51,471 nt of DNA from Deferrisomatales bacterium (GCA_029211085.1 JARGFW010000009.1:4830-56300), one strand, 5' to 3'. Shown: positions 1 to 8,319, numbered from the stretch's first letter. The notes: generated from the sequence alone by a model not told the origin. Numbers and translations: made by a program.

Positions 1-2
1 CG

Positions 3-899
3 GCCCTCGACGGTGCAGACGTCGTCTGCATGCCCGTCCCGGCGTTTTCACAGCGGGAGGCTGCCGAGGCGCTGGCCCCCCATGTGCGGGACGGCCAGGT
101 GATCTTCCTCGCCCCGGGGACCTTCGGCAGCTACCTGATGGCCAAGAGGATGTGGGACCTGGGGTGTCGAGCGGAGTTCGCCGTCTGCGAGACGGGAACC
201 CTCCCCTATCTCACCCGCAAGACCCGGCCCGACCAAGCGAGCATCGTCGTCCGGGCCTGCCATCTCCCCACGGGCGTCTTCCCTGGCCGCCTCACCGACA
301 TGGCGATCGGCAAGCTCCGACCGGTGGTGCCCTCCGTCCACGCCGTGGAGGACGTCCTCTCAGGGGCCCTCATGAACGCCGGGCCGATCATCCATCCCCC
401 GCTGGTGGTGATGAACACGGGACCCATCGAAAATCAACCCACCTACGACATCCACAACGAGGGCACCAGCCCCGGTATCCGCCTGGTGCAGCGCCGGCTC
501 GACGCCGAGCGGATCGCTTTGCGCGAGGCCCTCGGGTACGCACCGAACCACTACCCCCTGGAGGATTACTACGACGAGGGGGCGGAGAGGGAGTGGATGT
601 ATCCCCGGGCGTCCAAGAAGTTGCTGATGGCGAGCCGGTTGTGGAACGAGAAGGTGGACTACGCCCACCGCTACGTCACCGAGGACATCCAGCTGGGACT
701 GGCGTTCCTGGTGTCGGTGGCCAGATTTGCCAAGATCGAACTGCCCACCGCCAGCGCCCTGTTGACCATCGCGGGGGCCGTGGTGGGGACCGACTACCTT
801 CAGACGGGGAGGACGCTGGGCTCCCTGGGGCTCGCGGAGCTGACGCGGGAAGAGTTGCAGAGGCTGCTGCAAGAGGGGTTTACGGGGGCAAAGAGGTGA
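3..899 (+). CDS. NAD(P)-dependent opine/octopine dehydrogenase family protein (5' end outside window)
   Basis: The reading frame is already open at the left edge, so the N-terminal part of the Rossmann fold is missing. The visible part starts with the end of a nucleotide-binding domain (ADVVCMPVPAF, then AEALAPHVRDGQ and APGTFGS). It runs into the all-helical C-terminal domain typical of octopine/nopaline dehydrogenases, with an ET-LPY-TR segment, ALMNAGPIIHPP, NTGPIE, an NEGTSPGIR stretch and a closing GRTLGSLGL motif. Family members reduce an imine formed between an amino acid and a keto acid, or oxidise the reverse product. It is the first visible gene of the catabolic region and lies about 100 bases before a 3-hydroxyacyl-CoA dehydrogenase. 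The substrate cannot be read from sequence; many members in catabolic clusters are annotated only at family level. Confidence 0.8.
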   Translation, partial: ALDGADVVCMPVPAFSQREAAEALAPHVRDGQVIFLAPGTFGSYLMAKRMWDLGCRAEFAVCETGTLPYLTRKTRPDQASIVVRACHLPTGVFPGRLTDMAIGKLRPVVPSVHAVEDVLSGALMNAGPIIHPPLVVMNTGPIENQPTYDIHNEGTSPGIRLVQRRLDAERIALREALGYAPNHYPLEDYYDEGAEREWMYPRASKKLLMASRLWNEKVDYAHRYVTEDIQLGLAFLVSVARFAKIELPTASALLTIAGAVVGTDYLQTGRTLGSLGLAELTREELQRLLQEGFTGAKR

Positions 900-1001
900 T
901 GCGGTGTGCACCGCGTGGTGCGTCGTTTACAGGTGGCGCCTGCCTGTGAGCGTGCTAGGCATGGCCACGGGGACGCCTGGATATTCCTGGAAGGTGGAAC
1001 C

Positions 1002-1994
1002 ATGAGCACAGAGATCGCCGTCGTCGGACCCGGGAGGATGGGAGTGGGAATCGTCACCGCCATCCTGTTGGGCGACCAGGGCCACCGCGTGACGTTGATC
1101 GACACCAAGAAGCGGGAGGCCGGCACGGAGACGGGCGCGCTGGAAACCGCCCTGGCCCAGATCGAAGACAACCTGACCCTGCTGGGCAAACTGGGTCTGT
1201 TCGAAGGTGATCCGCAAACGGTCTGTCACCAGGTCCAGTTGTCCGTGGATACCGCCGACGTCGCCCCGTGTGCCTACATCTTCGAGGCGCTCCCGGAAAA
1301 GATCGATCTCAAGAGGGAGTTCTACGCCGCGGTCGGCCCGCTGATGGGCGACGAGAGCATTGTCGCCTCCGCCACTTCCACCTTCCAGCTGGACGTCTTT
1401 TCCGGGGCCTGCTCCAAACCGGGCCATATCGTAACGGCCCACTGGCTGAACCCCGCGTTCCTCATCCCCCTGGTCGAGATAGCCCACGGTGGGGCGACCC
1501 ACCCCTGGGCGGTGGAGAAACTGCAGGGGTTTCTCACGGGCATCGGCAAGATTCCCGTGACGCTGAGGAGCAGCCCCGGCTTCATCGTCCCGCGCATCCA
1601 GGTGGCCGCGATGAACGAGGCGGTGCGCATGCTGGAGGAGGGTGTGGCCACCGCCGCGGAGATCGACACGGCGATCAAGGCGGGCTTCGGGTTCCGGCTC
1701 GGGGTTCTGGGTCTGATCGAGTTCATCGACCTGGGCGGCGTGGACATCCTCTCCCACGCCGGCAATTACCTGCATTCGGCGCTGGGTGCCGACCACTACA
1801 AGCCCCCAGCCCTGGTGTCGCAGAAGATGCGTGACAACGAGGTGGGGCCAAGGACCGGCAAGGGGTTCTTCGACTATCGCGGCGTGGACACCACGGCGAT
1901 GTTCCGGAAGCGTTACCAGGGTTTCGTCGAGCTCTTGGATCTCTACAGGAAGTCCTCAGTGCTGAGCTTCACCGGAGGAATCGACAAGCAATGA
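1002..1994 (+). CDS. 3-hydroxyacyl-CoA dehydrogenase family protein
   Basis: This is a 330-residue NAD-dependent 3-hydroxyacyl-CoA dehydrogenase of the short, single-function type (3-hydroxybutyryl-CoA or L-carnitine dehydrogenase-like). The N-terminal GPGRMG (residues 9-14) is the dinucleotide-binding loop. AHWLNPAFLIPLVE carries the expected catalytic His (H147), Asn (N150) and Glu (E159). SPGFIVPRI and GLGVLGL-like helices match the dimerisation domain. The frame stays open upstream to about 906, but AAGGTGG lies just before the ATG at 1002, and translation there begins directly with the Rossmann strand, so 1002 is chosen. It probably oxidises a 3-hydroxyacyl-CoA intermediate of the pathway encoded downstream. 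It ends 41 bases before the TRAP binding protein, and a hairpin fills part of that gap. Confidence 0.88.
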   Translation: MSTEIAVVGPGRMGVGIVTAILLGDQGHRVTLIDTKKREAGTETGALETALAQIEDNLTLLGKLGLFEGDPQTVCHQVQLSVDTADVAPCAYIFEALPEKIDLKREFYAAVGPLMGDESIVASATSTFQLDVFSGACSKPGHIVTAHWLNPAFLIPLVEIAHGGATHPWAVEKLQGFLTGIGKIPVTLRSSPGFIVPRIQVAAMNEAVRMLEEGVATAAEIDTAIKAGFGFRLGVLGLIEFIDLGGVDILSHAGNYLHSALGADHYKPPALVSQKMRDNEVGPRTGKGFFDYRGVDTTAMFRKRYQGFVELLDLYRKSSVLSFTGGIDKQ

Positions 1995-2015
1995 GCGGCG
2001 GGATCGTCCCGCCGC
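1995..2015 (+). other. Intercistronic hairpin between the dehydrogenase gene and dctP
   Basis: A perfect 9-bp stem, GCGGCGGGA against TCCCGCCGC, closes a 3-base TCG loop. It begins right after the stop codon of the dehydrogenase and ends 20 bases before the dctP start. No T-run follows, so it is not a classical terminator. Such elements often act as mRNA stabilisers or partial attenuators; that role is inferred. Confidence 0.6.
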
Positions 2016-2035
2016 CCCCACCGAGAGGAGACACC

Positions 2036-3070
2036 ATGCGAACCCAGCACCAGTACCTGCGCCCGCTGATCGTCCTAGTTGCCCTGTGCGTGGCTTGGGG
2101 GGGGCTATGGGCACCACGAGCCGAGGCCAAGATCACCCTGACCTATGCGTTTTTCGCCCCGGCGAAGTCCTTTCCCGGGGTGCAGATGGAACACTGGGCC
2201 AAGGAGCTCGAGAAACGCACGGGAGGGGAGGTGGAGGTGAAGCTCTTCCCCGGCGGCACGCTGCTCGGCCCACGCGACATGTATGACGGTGTGCTGAACG
2301 GCGTCGCCGACATCGGCCTGTCCTGCCCGTCCTACGATCCCGGCCGCTTCCCCCTCTCCTCCGGCGTCTCGCTGCCGGTCGGTTTCCCCAGCTCCAAGGT
2401 CGCCAGCCTGACCTACTGGGACCTGATGAACGAGCTGAAGCCCGCCGAGTTCTCGAAGTTCAAGGTGATCACGATGTTCACCACCGAGCCGGGTTACATC
2501 CAGTCCAAGAAACCGGTGCGCTCGTTGGCAGACCTCAAGGGCATGAAGTTGCGCGCTGCCGGGACCGGTGTGCCGGTCCTCCAGGCCCTGGGCGCGGCGC
2601 CGGTGGGCATGCCCATGCCCCAGGTGCCCGAGTCGATCCAGACCGGCGTCATCGAAGGCACCATGACCTCCCGCGAGGTGTTGAGGGATTTCAAGTTGGC
2701 CGAGATGCTCGGCAACGTGCTGGACTACCCCACGGTGGTGGTCACCTTCGCGGCGGTGATGGACCAGAAGAAGTGGGACGCCCTGCCCGCCAAGGTGAAG
2801 AAGGCGATGGACGAGCTGTCACGCGAAATGGCCGTGTGGACCGGTGACTACCACGACAACGCCAACGTGGGAGAGGCGCTGAAGTGGGCCAAGAAGGAGC
2901 ACGGCCTCCAGGTCACCGAACTGAACCCTGGCGAGAAGGAGAAGTGGGACGCCCTGATCCATCCGATGGTGGGTGCCTGGACCGAGGAGATGACCGCCAA
3001 GGGATACGACGCCAAGGGTTTCCTGGACCGGCTCTATGCACTCCGTGACAAGAACATGAAAGCAAACTGA
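2036..3070 (+). CDS. dctP: TRAP transporter substrate-binding protein DctP
   Basis: Periplasmic solute receptor of a tripartite ATP-independent transporter, 344 residues. A Sec signal peptide is visible: basic MRTQHQYLR, a hydrophobic core, then AEA as the probable cleavage site. The mature protein has the DctP layout, with KITLTYAFFAP at the start, EHWAKELEKRTGGEVEVKLFPGG, and DLKGMKLRAAGTG, whose Arg is at the position that normally pairs with the substrate carboxylate. The ATG at 2036 is preceded by GAGAGGAG. The family imports organic acids (dicarboxylates, aromatic acids, keto acids, amino-acid derivatives) using a sodium or proton gradient. Together with the neighbouring catabolic genes it implies an anionic substrate taken up from outside. 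The exact ligand is unknown. Confidence 0.9.
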   Translation: MRTQHQYLRPLIVLVALCVAWGGLWAPRAEAKITLTYAFFAPAKSFPGVQMEHWAKELEKRTGGEVEVKLFPGGTLLGPRDMYDGVLNGVADIGLSCPSYDPGRFPLSSGVSLPVGFPSSKVASLTYWDLMNELKPAEFSKFKVITMFTTEPGYIQSKKPVRSLADLKGMKLRAAGTGVPVLQALGAAPVGMPMPQVPESIQTGVIEGTMTSREVLRDFKLAEMLGNVLDYPTVVVTFAAVMDQKKWDALPAKVKKAMDELSREMAVWTGDYHDNANVGEALKWAKKEHGLQVTELNPGEKEKWDALIHPMVGAWTEEMTAKGYDAKGFLDRLYALRDKNMKAN

Positions 3071-3085
3071 GCAACTGGCCACGCT

Positions 3086-3117
3086 GGGCAGACGGCGGCA
3101 CCGCAAGCCGTCTGCCC
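3086..3117 (+). other. Intercistronic hairpin between dctP and dctQ
   Basis: A perfect 11-bp stem, GGGCAGACGGC against GCCGTCTGCCC, with a 10-base loop. It occupies the 77-base gap between dctP and dctQ. A hairpin here is common in binding-protein transporters, where it protects the upstream message so that the binding protein is made in excess over the membrane parts. There is no T-run, so full termination is not expected. Confidence 0.65.
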
Positions 3118-3147
3118 GGCCATTTCCTGCGGTGAGGGGAGACTCGG

Positions 3148-3651
3148 GTGAGCACCTTCGTGAAGCAAATCAACTCCACCCTGAATCGGGGTTTCGCGGT
3201 GCTGGCCGCGTGTTGTCTGCTGGTGATGGTGTTTCTCACCGTGGGCGAGATGGTGCTGAGGGTCCTGGGCACCCCCATGGCCGGGATCGTCGAAGTGATC
3301 GGGTGGCTGGCTGCGGCGACCACCGCGTTCGCCCTGGGGTACACCCAGCTCTACAAGGGCCACGTGGCGATCAGCCTGTTGACCGACACCTTCAGCCCGT
3401 TTCTACAGGCGGCGGTCGAGCTCGTCGTGAACCTCACCTCCAGCGCGCTGTTCGCCTTCACCGCCTGGCACGTGTTCGCGTACGCCGGGTCGCTGAGGGC
3501 CGCGGGTTCCGTCTCCGAGACGATGAAGGTGATCGACTACCCGTGGGTCTATGTGGTGGCGGTGGGGTGCGCGGGACTCGCCCTCGCCCTGTTCGTCGAC
3601 CTCCTGGACTCCTGCCAGGCACTCTGGATCCGCACCAAAAGGCAGAGCTGA
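3148..3651 (+). CDS. dctQ: TRAP transporter small membrane subunit DctQ
   Basis: A 167-residue membrane protein with four hydrophobic segments (about residues 14-37, 50-70, 90-110 and 128-150), the standard DctQ topology. It starts with GTG at 3148; upstream purine-rich GAGGGGAG serves as ribosome-binding site. Family features include the GEMVLRVLG segment after the first helix and a central E-x-IGWLAA stretch. DctQ forms the membrane complex with the large subunit encoded 33 bases downstream. The three genes read P-Q-M in one operon. Confidence 0.88.
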   Translation: MSTFVKQINSTLNRGFAVLAACCLLVMVFLTVGEMVLRVLGTPMAGIVEVIGWLAAATTAFALGYTQLYKGHVAISLLTDTFSPFLQAAVELVVNLTSSALFAFTAWHVFAYAGSLRAAGSVSETMKVIDYPWVYVVAVGCAGLALALFVDLLDSCQALWIRTKRQS

Positions 3652-3684
3652 CCCACCGCTGCCCAGTGAAAAGGAAAACAACCC

Positions 3685-4986
3685 ATGGACCCGATTTTGA
3701 CGGCGATCATCGGGCTGGTCGTGATGTTCGGGCTCATGGCCCTGCGCATGCCGGTCTCGTTCGCCATGCTGCTGGCCGGTGTGCTGGGGACCGGCTACAT
3801 GATTTCCACCGGGGCCGCGATCCACATGCTTGCGACCAACGTGTGGGGACAGCTGGCCTCCTACAGCCTCAGTGTCATCCCCCTGTTCATCCTGATGGGG
3901 CAGCTCTCCTTCCACTCGGGGATCACCGAACGCCTCTACGGGGCCGCCTACAAGTGGGTGGGGCGCCTGCCGGGGGGGCTGGCGGCAACCACCATCCTCT
4001 CGAGTGCGGGGTTCGCGGCGATCTGTGGCTCCAACACCGCCACCTCGGCGACCATGGGGACGATCGCCCTGCCGGAGATGAAGCGCTACAACTACGACCC
4101 GGCGTTCAGTACCGGCAGCGTGGCGATCGGCGGTACCCTGGGGGTAGTCATCCCGCCCAGCGTGGTCCTGATCATCATCGCGGTGCAGACCGAGCAGTCG
4201 ATCACCGATCTGTTTCTCGCCAACATCGTGCCCGGCATCCTGCTGACCGGGCTGCTGATCCTGACGGCGGTGCTGCTGTGCATCCGCAACCCCAAGCTGG
4301 GTCCTCCCGGGCCGGTGACCACCGCGAAGGAGAAGCTGTTGGCGCTGGCGGGGGTGATCGAAGCGTTGGGGCTCTTCCTGCTGGTCATCGGGGGGATGTA
4401 CGCAGGGTGGTTCACCCCCACGGAGGCGGGGGCGGCGGGCTCCTTCGGCGCGCTGGCCATCGGGCTCGGCCGGCGCAAGCTCTCGAGAAAGAAGTTCACC
4501 CTGGCGCTGGCGGAGACGACCCGGATCTCGTCCATGGTCGTGCTGATGATCGTGGGCGCCGTGGTGTTCGGGCGCTTTCTCACCATCACCCGGCTGCCCT
4601 ACGAGCTGGCCGAGTGGGCCGTGACCCTGAACGTCCCGAGCGTTCTCATCCTGCTGCTGATCTTCACCATCTATCTGGTGGGGGGCTGTCTCATGGACGG
4701 CCTGGGTTTCCTGGTGGTGACGATCCCCATCTTCTTTCCCCTGGGCCAGGCCCTGGGCTACGACCCGGTGTGGTTCACCGTGATGATCACCCTGGTGACT
4801 ACCATGGGGGCGGTCACGCCGCCCGTCGGGATCAACGTCTACATCGTCAGCGGGCTGAGCCCGGAGGTGCCGCTCCACACGATCTTCCGGGGGGTGTCCG
4901 TATTCCTGATCTCCTACGTCGTGTGTCTGGTGCTGCTCTTCCTGTTCCCCCGCATCGCGTTGTTTCTTCCCCAAACGATGATGTGA
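3685..4986 (+). CDS. dctM: TRAP transporter large membrane subunit DctM
   Basis: A 433-residue polytopic membrane protein, the usual DctM length, with about twelve hydrophobic segments. Recognisable family motifs are SVIPLFILMGQLSFHSG, the AAICGSNTATSATMG hairpin loop with small residues for cation and substrate binding, GTLGVVIPPS and the second-half GAVTPPVGINVYIVSG. It is the transporting subunit working with DctP and DctQ. GAAAAGGAAAAC before the ATG is a plausible ribosome-binding site. It is followed after 19 bases by the UbiD-family gene, so uptake and decarboxylation are probably transcribed together. Confidence 0.92.
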   Translation: MDPILTAIIGLVVMFGLMALRMPVSFAMLLAGVLGTGYMISTGAAIHMLATNVWGQLASYSLSVIPLFILMGQLSFHSGITERLYGAAYKWVGRLPGGLAATTILSSAGFAAICGSNTATSATMGTIALPEMKRYNYDPAFSTGSVAIGGTLGVVIPPSVVLIIIAVQTEQSITDLFLANIVPGILLTGLLILTAVLLCIRNPKLGPPGPVTTAKEKLLALAGVIEALGLFLLVIGGMYAGWFTPTEAGAAGSFGALAIGLGRRKLSRKKFTLALAETTRISSMVVLMIVGAVVFGRFLTITRLPYELAEWAVTLNVPSVLILLLIFTIYLVGGCLMDGLGFLVVTIPIFFPLGQALGYDPVWFTVMITLVTTMGAVTPPVGINVYIVSGLSPEVPLHTIFRGVSVFLISYVVCLVLLFLFPRIALFLPQTMM

Positions 4987-5005
4987 ACCGGGAGGAGTCG
5001 TACCG

Positions 5006-6442
5006 ATGGCAAAGAACCGGGCAGCGGCGAAACGGCCGGGCAAGAAAGCGAACACCCCCAGGGCGGAGGGAGAGGGCGACCTGGCCGGGCGCGGCCTCGG
5101 CGATCTGCAGGGTGTCATCAAGTTGCTGGGCAGGGCAGGTGAGTTGGTGCGGGTCAAGACCGAGGTGGATCCCCACCTGGAACTGGGCGGGGTGGCCTAC
5201 CGGTTCCACGGGGGCAAGGCGGTGCTGTTCGAGAAGGTAAAGGGCAGCCGTTGGCCCGTCCTGGCCGGGCTCTACTGGAACCGGGCACTGCTGGCCAAGG
5301 TGTTCAACGTGGCCGAGACGCGCCTGCCGTTCCACTTCGCCGCGGCGGTGGCGAAGTGGCGCGCCGCCCCCATCCCCCCGGTGGTCGTCAAGACCGCCCC
5401 GTGCCAAGAGATCGTCGAGAAGGAGTTCGACCTTCGGGACCTGCCCGCACCCCAGGTGGGCACCGAGGAGGGCGGGCCCTACCTCACGGCTGCGGTGACC
5501 ATCGCCAAGGACCCCGACACCGGGGTGCGCAACGCCTCGATCATGCGGGTGATGGTGACCGGGCGCGACCGCATGACCTGCCTGATGGACATGGGACGCC
5601 ACCTGCGCGACTACTACGAGCGCGCCCAGGCCCGCGGCAGGCCCCTGGAGATCACCATCAACATCGGCGTGGACCCGGCCGTACACATCGCTTCCGTGGT
5701 CCCCGCCGTCGCAGCCCCCATCGACACCGACGAACTGGGCATCGCCAGCCAGTTGCTGGGCGCGCCCCTCGAACTGGTGGCCGCCAGGACCGTCGCGGTG
5801 GAGGCGGTGGCCCACGCCCAGATCGTGCTGGAGGCAGAGGTGCTGCCGGACGTGCGCGAGCCCGAGGGTCCGGCGGCCGAGGTCACCGGCTACTACGCCC
5901 AGCGCGATGACCGGTGGGTGGTGCGCGTCAAGGGGGTGACGCGACGCACCCGTCCGATCTGGCACACCATCATCACCGGTCGGGAGGTATACAACGCCGT
6001 GGGGCTGATGGCCGAGGCCAGCATCTTCGCCGCGGTGTCGAGCCAGGTGCCCGGCATCAAGGGCGTCTTCCTCACCTACGGCGGCTGCGGCTTCTACCAC
6101 GCCGTGGTGCAGATGCGAAAGGTGATGGAGGGGCTGCAGCGCAACGCGATCCTCGCCACCTTCGCGGCTTTCCCGCCGCTGAAGCAGGTGACGGTGGTGG
6201 AAGAGGACGTGAACCTCTACGACCCCCAGGACGTGGAGTGGGCGATCGCCACGCGCCTGCGCCCCGACCGGGACATCATCCTGATCCCCGAGGCCCGGGG
6301 CCACGAACTCAACCCCGTCACCGACGGCGGCATCGGCTGCAAGCTGGGGCTGGACGCCACCGCGCCCCACCCCCGGCCCCCGCAGTTCGAGCGGGTGAAG
6401 GTTCAGGCGGTGAACCTCAAAGACTACGACATCGAGCAGTAG
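5006..6442 (+). CDS. UbiD-family (prenylated-FMN) decarboxylase
   Basis: A 478-residue UbiD-type enzyme, which decarboxylates alpha,beta-unsaturated or aromatic acids with prenylated FMN, Mn and K. The EGPAAE segment (E287 to E292) followed by VTGYY matches the family's EGP--E motif that carries two of the three catalytic acidic/basic residues. The GVRNASIMR segment (R181) is a candidate for the third. The first 28 residues are Lys/Ala-rich and look like a flexible extension not needed by the fold. GGGAGGAG precedes the ATG. The flavin prenyltransferase UbiX is not in the window and must come from elsewhere. Substrates in the family include 4-hydroxybenzoate, phenylphosphate, furan dicarboxylate and phenazine acids, so a (hetero)aromatic acid fits the context. 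The reverse (carboxylation) reaction cannot be excluded. Confidence 0.88.
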   Translation: MAKNRAAAKRPGKKANTPRAEGEGDLAGRGLGDLQGVIKLLGRAGELVRVKTEVDPHLELGGVAYRFHGGKAVLFEKVKGSRWPVLAGLYWNRALLAKVFNVAETRLPFHFAAAVAKWRAAPIPPVVVKTAPCQEIVEKEFDLRDLPAPQVGTEEGGPYLTAAVTIAKDPDTGVRNASIMRVMVTGRDRMTCLMDMGRHLRDYYERAQARGRPLEITINIGVDPAVHIASVVPAVAAPIDTDELGIASQLLGAPLELVAARTVAVEAVAHAQIVLEAEVLPDVREPEGPAAEVTGYYAQRDDRWVVRVKGVTRRTRPIWHTIITGREVYNAVGLMAEASIFAAVSSQVPGIKGVFLTYGGCGFYHAVVQMRKVMEGLQRNAILATFAAFPPLKQVTVVEEDVNLYDPQDVEWAIATRLRPDRDIILIPEARGHELNPVTDGGIGCKLGLDATAPHPRPPQFERVKVQAVNLKDYDIEQ

Positions 6443-6694
6443 CCCAGGGGTGCCGCGGGAGAAACATACGAGGTGGTCGAAACCAGGTACGGCTCCCCCG
6501 TACCCAAGGGTCCGTTCCACCACCAGCTTTTCAGGTTCAAGGGTGCGCGGTTTGGCAGGGCCGGACTGGACCAAAGTCCAATGTTCCCGGCCTCCTTCAT
6601 TGGGTAGGCTCCCTTCCTGCCTAGCGGTTCCTCCCGTCGGGGGGCGGCGGGCCAGCCGCGAACCCACCCACCCGTCGGCAAGGAGAAGTGGTTC
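6443..6694 (+). other. Structured 252-base spacer before fixC
   Basis: No convincing gene is present, although short frames are open on both strands. Two composite stem-loops are visible. The first (6472-6524) has an outer GGTGGT/ACCACC and an inner GGTACGG/CCGTACC helix around CTCCC. The second (6559-6592) has an outer GGCCGG/CCGGCC and an inner TGGAC/GTCCA helix around a CAAA tetraloop. A pyrimidine-rich stretch and then AAGGAGAA, the fixC ribosome-binding site, follow. The arrangement looks like a structured leader RNA, but it matches no riboswitch class that I recognise. Confidence 0.4.
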
Positions 6695-7981
6695 ATGAAG
6701 ATGGACGCCGTCATCGTCGGAGCCGGCCTGGCCGGTTTGGCCGCCGCCGAACGACTCGCCGACGAGGGGCTGCAGGTCGTGGTGCTGGAACGGGGCGACG
6801 GGCCGGGTACGAAGAACGTCAGCGGCGGCCGCCTCTACGTGGACAGCATTCGGGACCGCTTCCCGGACTGGTGGGAGGAGGCGCCCCTGGAGCGGGCCGT
6901 CACCCACGAGGCGTGGACCATGCTCGACGGGCAGAGCAGCCTGCGGGTCGAGTTCCAGGACGAACCGCCGGCCGGGGCGTTGCCCCGGAGCTACACCGTG
7001 CTGCGCAGCACGTTCGACGCCTGGCTCGGCGAGCGGGTGGGGGCCAAGGGGGCGTTCGTCATTCCGGAGAAGCCGGTCACCGAGCTGTTGTACGAGGATG
7101 GCCGCGTCGCCGGGGTGCGGGTGGACGGGGAGGAGATTCCCGCCGAGGTGGTGATCGCCTGCGACGGTCTGCTCTCGTTCGTGGGACAGGCCGCGGGTCT
7201 GCGGGGTGCACCGGCGCCGAAGAGCGTGGCGGTGGGCGTCAAGGAAGTCATCGGCCTGGATGCCTCGGTCATCGAGGACCGGTTCGGTGTGGACGCCGGC
7301 GCGGGTGCCGCCGAGTTGTTCCTCGGCAGCCTCACCCGCGGCATGCTGGGGGGTGGGTTCTGCTACACCAACCGGGATTCCCTGTCCCTGGGCATGGTGA
7401 TCGGCGTGGGCGACCTGCTGGAGAAGGGGGGCCAGGACAAGGTTCCGGAGCTGTTCGAGGCGTTCAAGGCCCATCCGCGTCTGAGGAACCTGATCCGGGG
7501 CGGGGAACTGCTGGAGTACTCTGCCCACCTGATCCCCGAGGGGGGCGTTGCCGACGTGCCGCCGTTGGTCGGTGAGGGGCTCCTGCTCGCGGGGGATGCA
7601 GCCGGGTTGGCGCTGAACATGGGCTTCACCGTGCGGGGGATGGAGTTCGCGTTGGCCAGCGGACAGATGGCCGCGGAGGCGGTGATCGAGGCCCGCGGCA
7701 ACGGCGACCTGTCTGCCCGGGGGTTGGCGGGGTACGAACGCAGGGTCCGTTCCAGTTTCATCGGGTCGTACCTGGAGGCGTTCCGCCGCATGCCGGAAAT
7801 TCTGGAGAACCAGGATCTGTTCACCCGCTACCCGGCCGAGCTGTGCGGTTTCATGCGGGATCTGGTTCACCTCGATAGGGATCGGCCCGCCGGGATCTCC
7901 GGCAGGGTCTGGCGCCTGTTGCGGCGCATCGCCCTCAACCCGCGGGACGCCCGGTTCCTGTGGAAACTGCGCAGTATCTGA
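6695..7981 (+). CDS. fixC: FixC-type electron-transfer flavoprotein:quinone oxidoreductase
   Basis: A 428-residue FAD-dependent oxidoreductase of the FixC / ETF-QO / geranylgeranyl reductase family. The N-terminus has the FAD Rossmann loop GAGLAGLAAAE (from residue 9), an ERG acidic end to the second strand, and NVSGGRLY, characteristic of FixC. A second FAD motif, GLLLAGDAAGL, lies near residue 300. The family transfers electrons from an electron-transfer flavoprotein to quinone at the membrane. Its ferredoxin partner FixX follows at once, which supports the assignment. FixA/FixB (the ETF subunits) are not in the window and may lie upstream of the left edge. In this setting it would carry electrons from acyl-CoA oxidation or from the hydroxylase to the quinone pool. 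Confidence 0.85.
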   Translation: MKMDAVIVGAGLAGLAAAERLADEGLQVVVLERGDGPGTKNVSGGRLYVDSIRDRFPDWWEEAPLERAVTHEAWTMLDGQSSLRVEFQDEPPAGALPRSYTVLRSTFDAWLGERVGAKGAFVIPEKPVTELLYEDGRVAGVRVDGEEIPAEVVIACDGLLSFVGQAAGLRGAPAPKSVAVGVKEVIGLDASVIEDRFGVDAGAGAAELFLGSLTRGMLGGGFCYTNRDSLSLGMVIGVGDLLEKGGQDKVPELFEAFKAHPRLRNLIRGGELLEYSAHLIPEGGVADVPPLVGEGLLLAGDAAGLALNMGFTVRGMEFALASGQMAAEAVIEARGNGDLSARGLAGYERRVRSSFIGSYLEAFRRMPEILENQDLFTRYPAELCGFMRDLVHLDRDRPAGISGRVWRLLRRIALNPRDARFLWKLRSI

Positions 7982-8001
7982 AGATGCGGGGTTCAGTGGC
8001 G

Positions 8002-8280
8002 ATGCAAGTAGACGAGAAACTCACCCGGAACGCCTTCAAACACGACACCGCGAGCCACATCGAGATCGACGCCGCGCGGTGCCGGGAGCGGTGCACGGAG
8101 CGCCCCTGTCTCCAGGTCTGCCCCGCGTCTCTGTACGCGTGGAACGTGGAGACGGACCAGATGGTGGTGGAGTTTGCCGGCTGCCTGGAGTGCGGCACGT
8201 GCCTGGTGGCGTGCCGGGAAGGCGCGTTGACCTGGCGCATGCCCCGGGGTGGCTACGGGGTCAGGTACCGTTACGGGTGA
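8002..8280 (+). CDS. fixX: FixX-like ferredoxin family protein
   Basis: A 92-residue iron-sulfur protein with two cysteine groups: C27, C31, C36, C40 ending in CP, and C61-x2-C64-G-T-C67-x3-C71. This is the FixX pattern, a small ferredoxin that partners FixC in electron transfer to quinone. The frame is open further upstream; ATG at 7984 is possible, but MQVDEKL at 8002 matches the family N-terminus better and has GGGG about ten bases before it. It lies just after fixC. A period-7 repeat array begins five bases after the stop. Confidence 0.85.
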   Translation: MQVDEKLTRNAFKHDTASHIEIDAARCRERCTERPCLQVCPASLYAWNVETDQMVVEFAGCLECGTCLVACREGALTWRMPRGGYGVRYRYG

Positions 8281-8284
8281 GTTG

Positions 8285-8319
8285 TGCGTTATGGGTTTTG
8301 GGTTGTGGGTTTTGGGTGG
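8285..8319 (+). repeat. Heptamer tandem array (TGGGTTT type)
   Basis: Five consecutive seven-base units, TGCGTTA TGGG-TTT TGGGTTG and so on, run without interruption directly after fixX. The spacer then continues with a second quasi-repeat made of AGCTTCCY/GGCCTCCT units (8345-8374). The array is one of several period-7 arrays in this window, each with a different unit. Confidence 0.7.

Noticed and set aside
6424-6714. Small open frames on both strands in the spacer before fixC
   Set aside because: No family, no ribosome-binding site and overlap with the hairpins.
4847-7870. Long minus-strand open frame opposite dctM, ubiD and fixC
   Set aside because: Same artefact of GC-rich coding; no recognisable domain.
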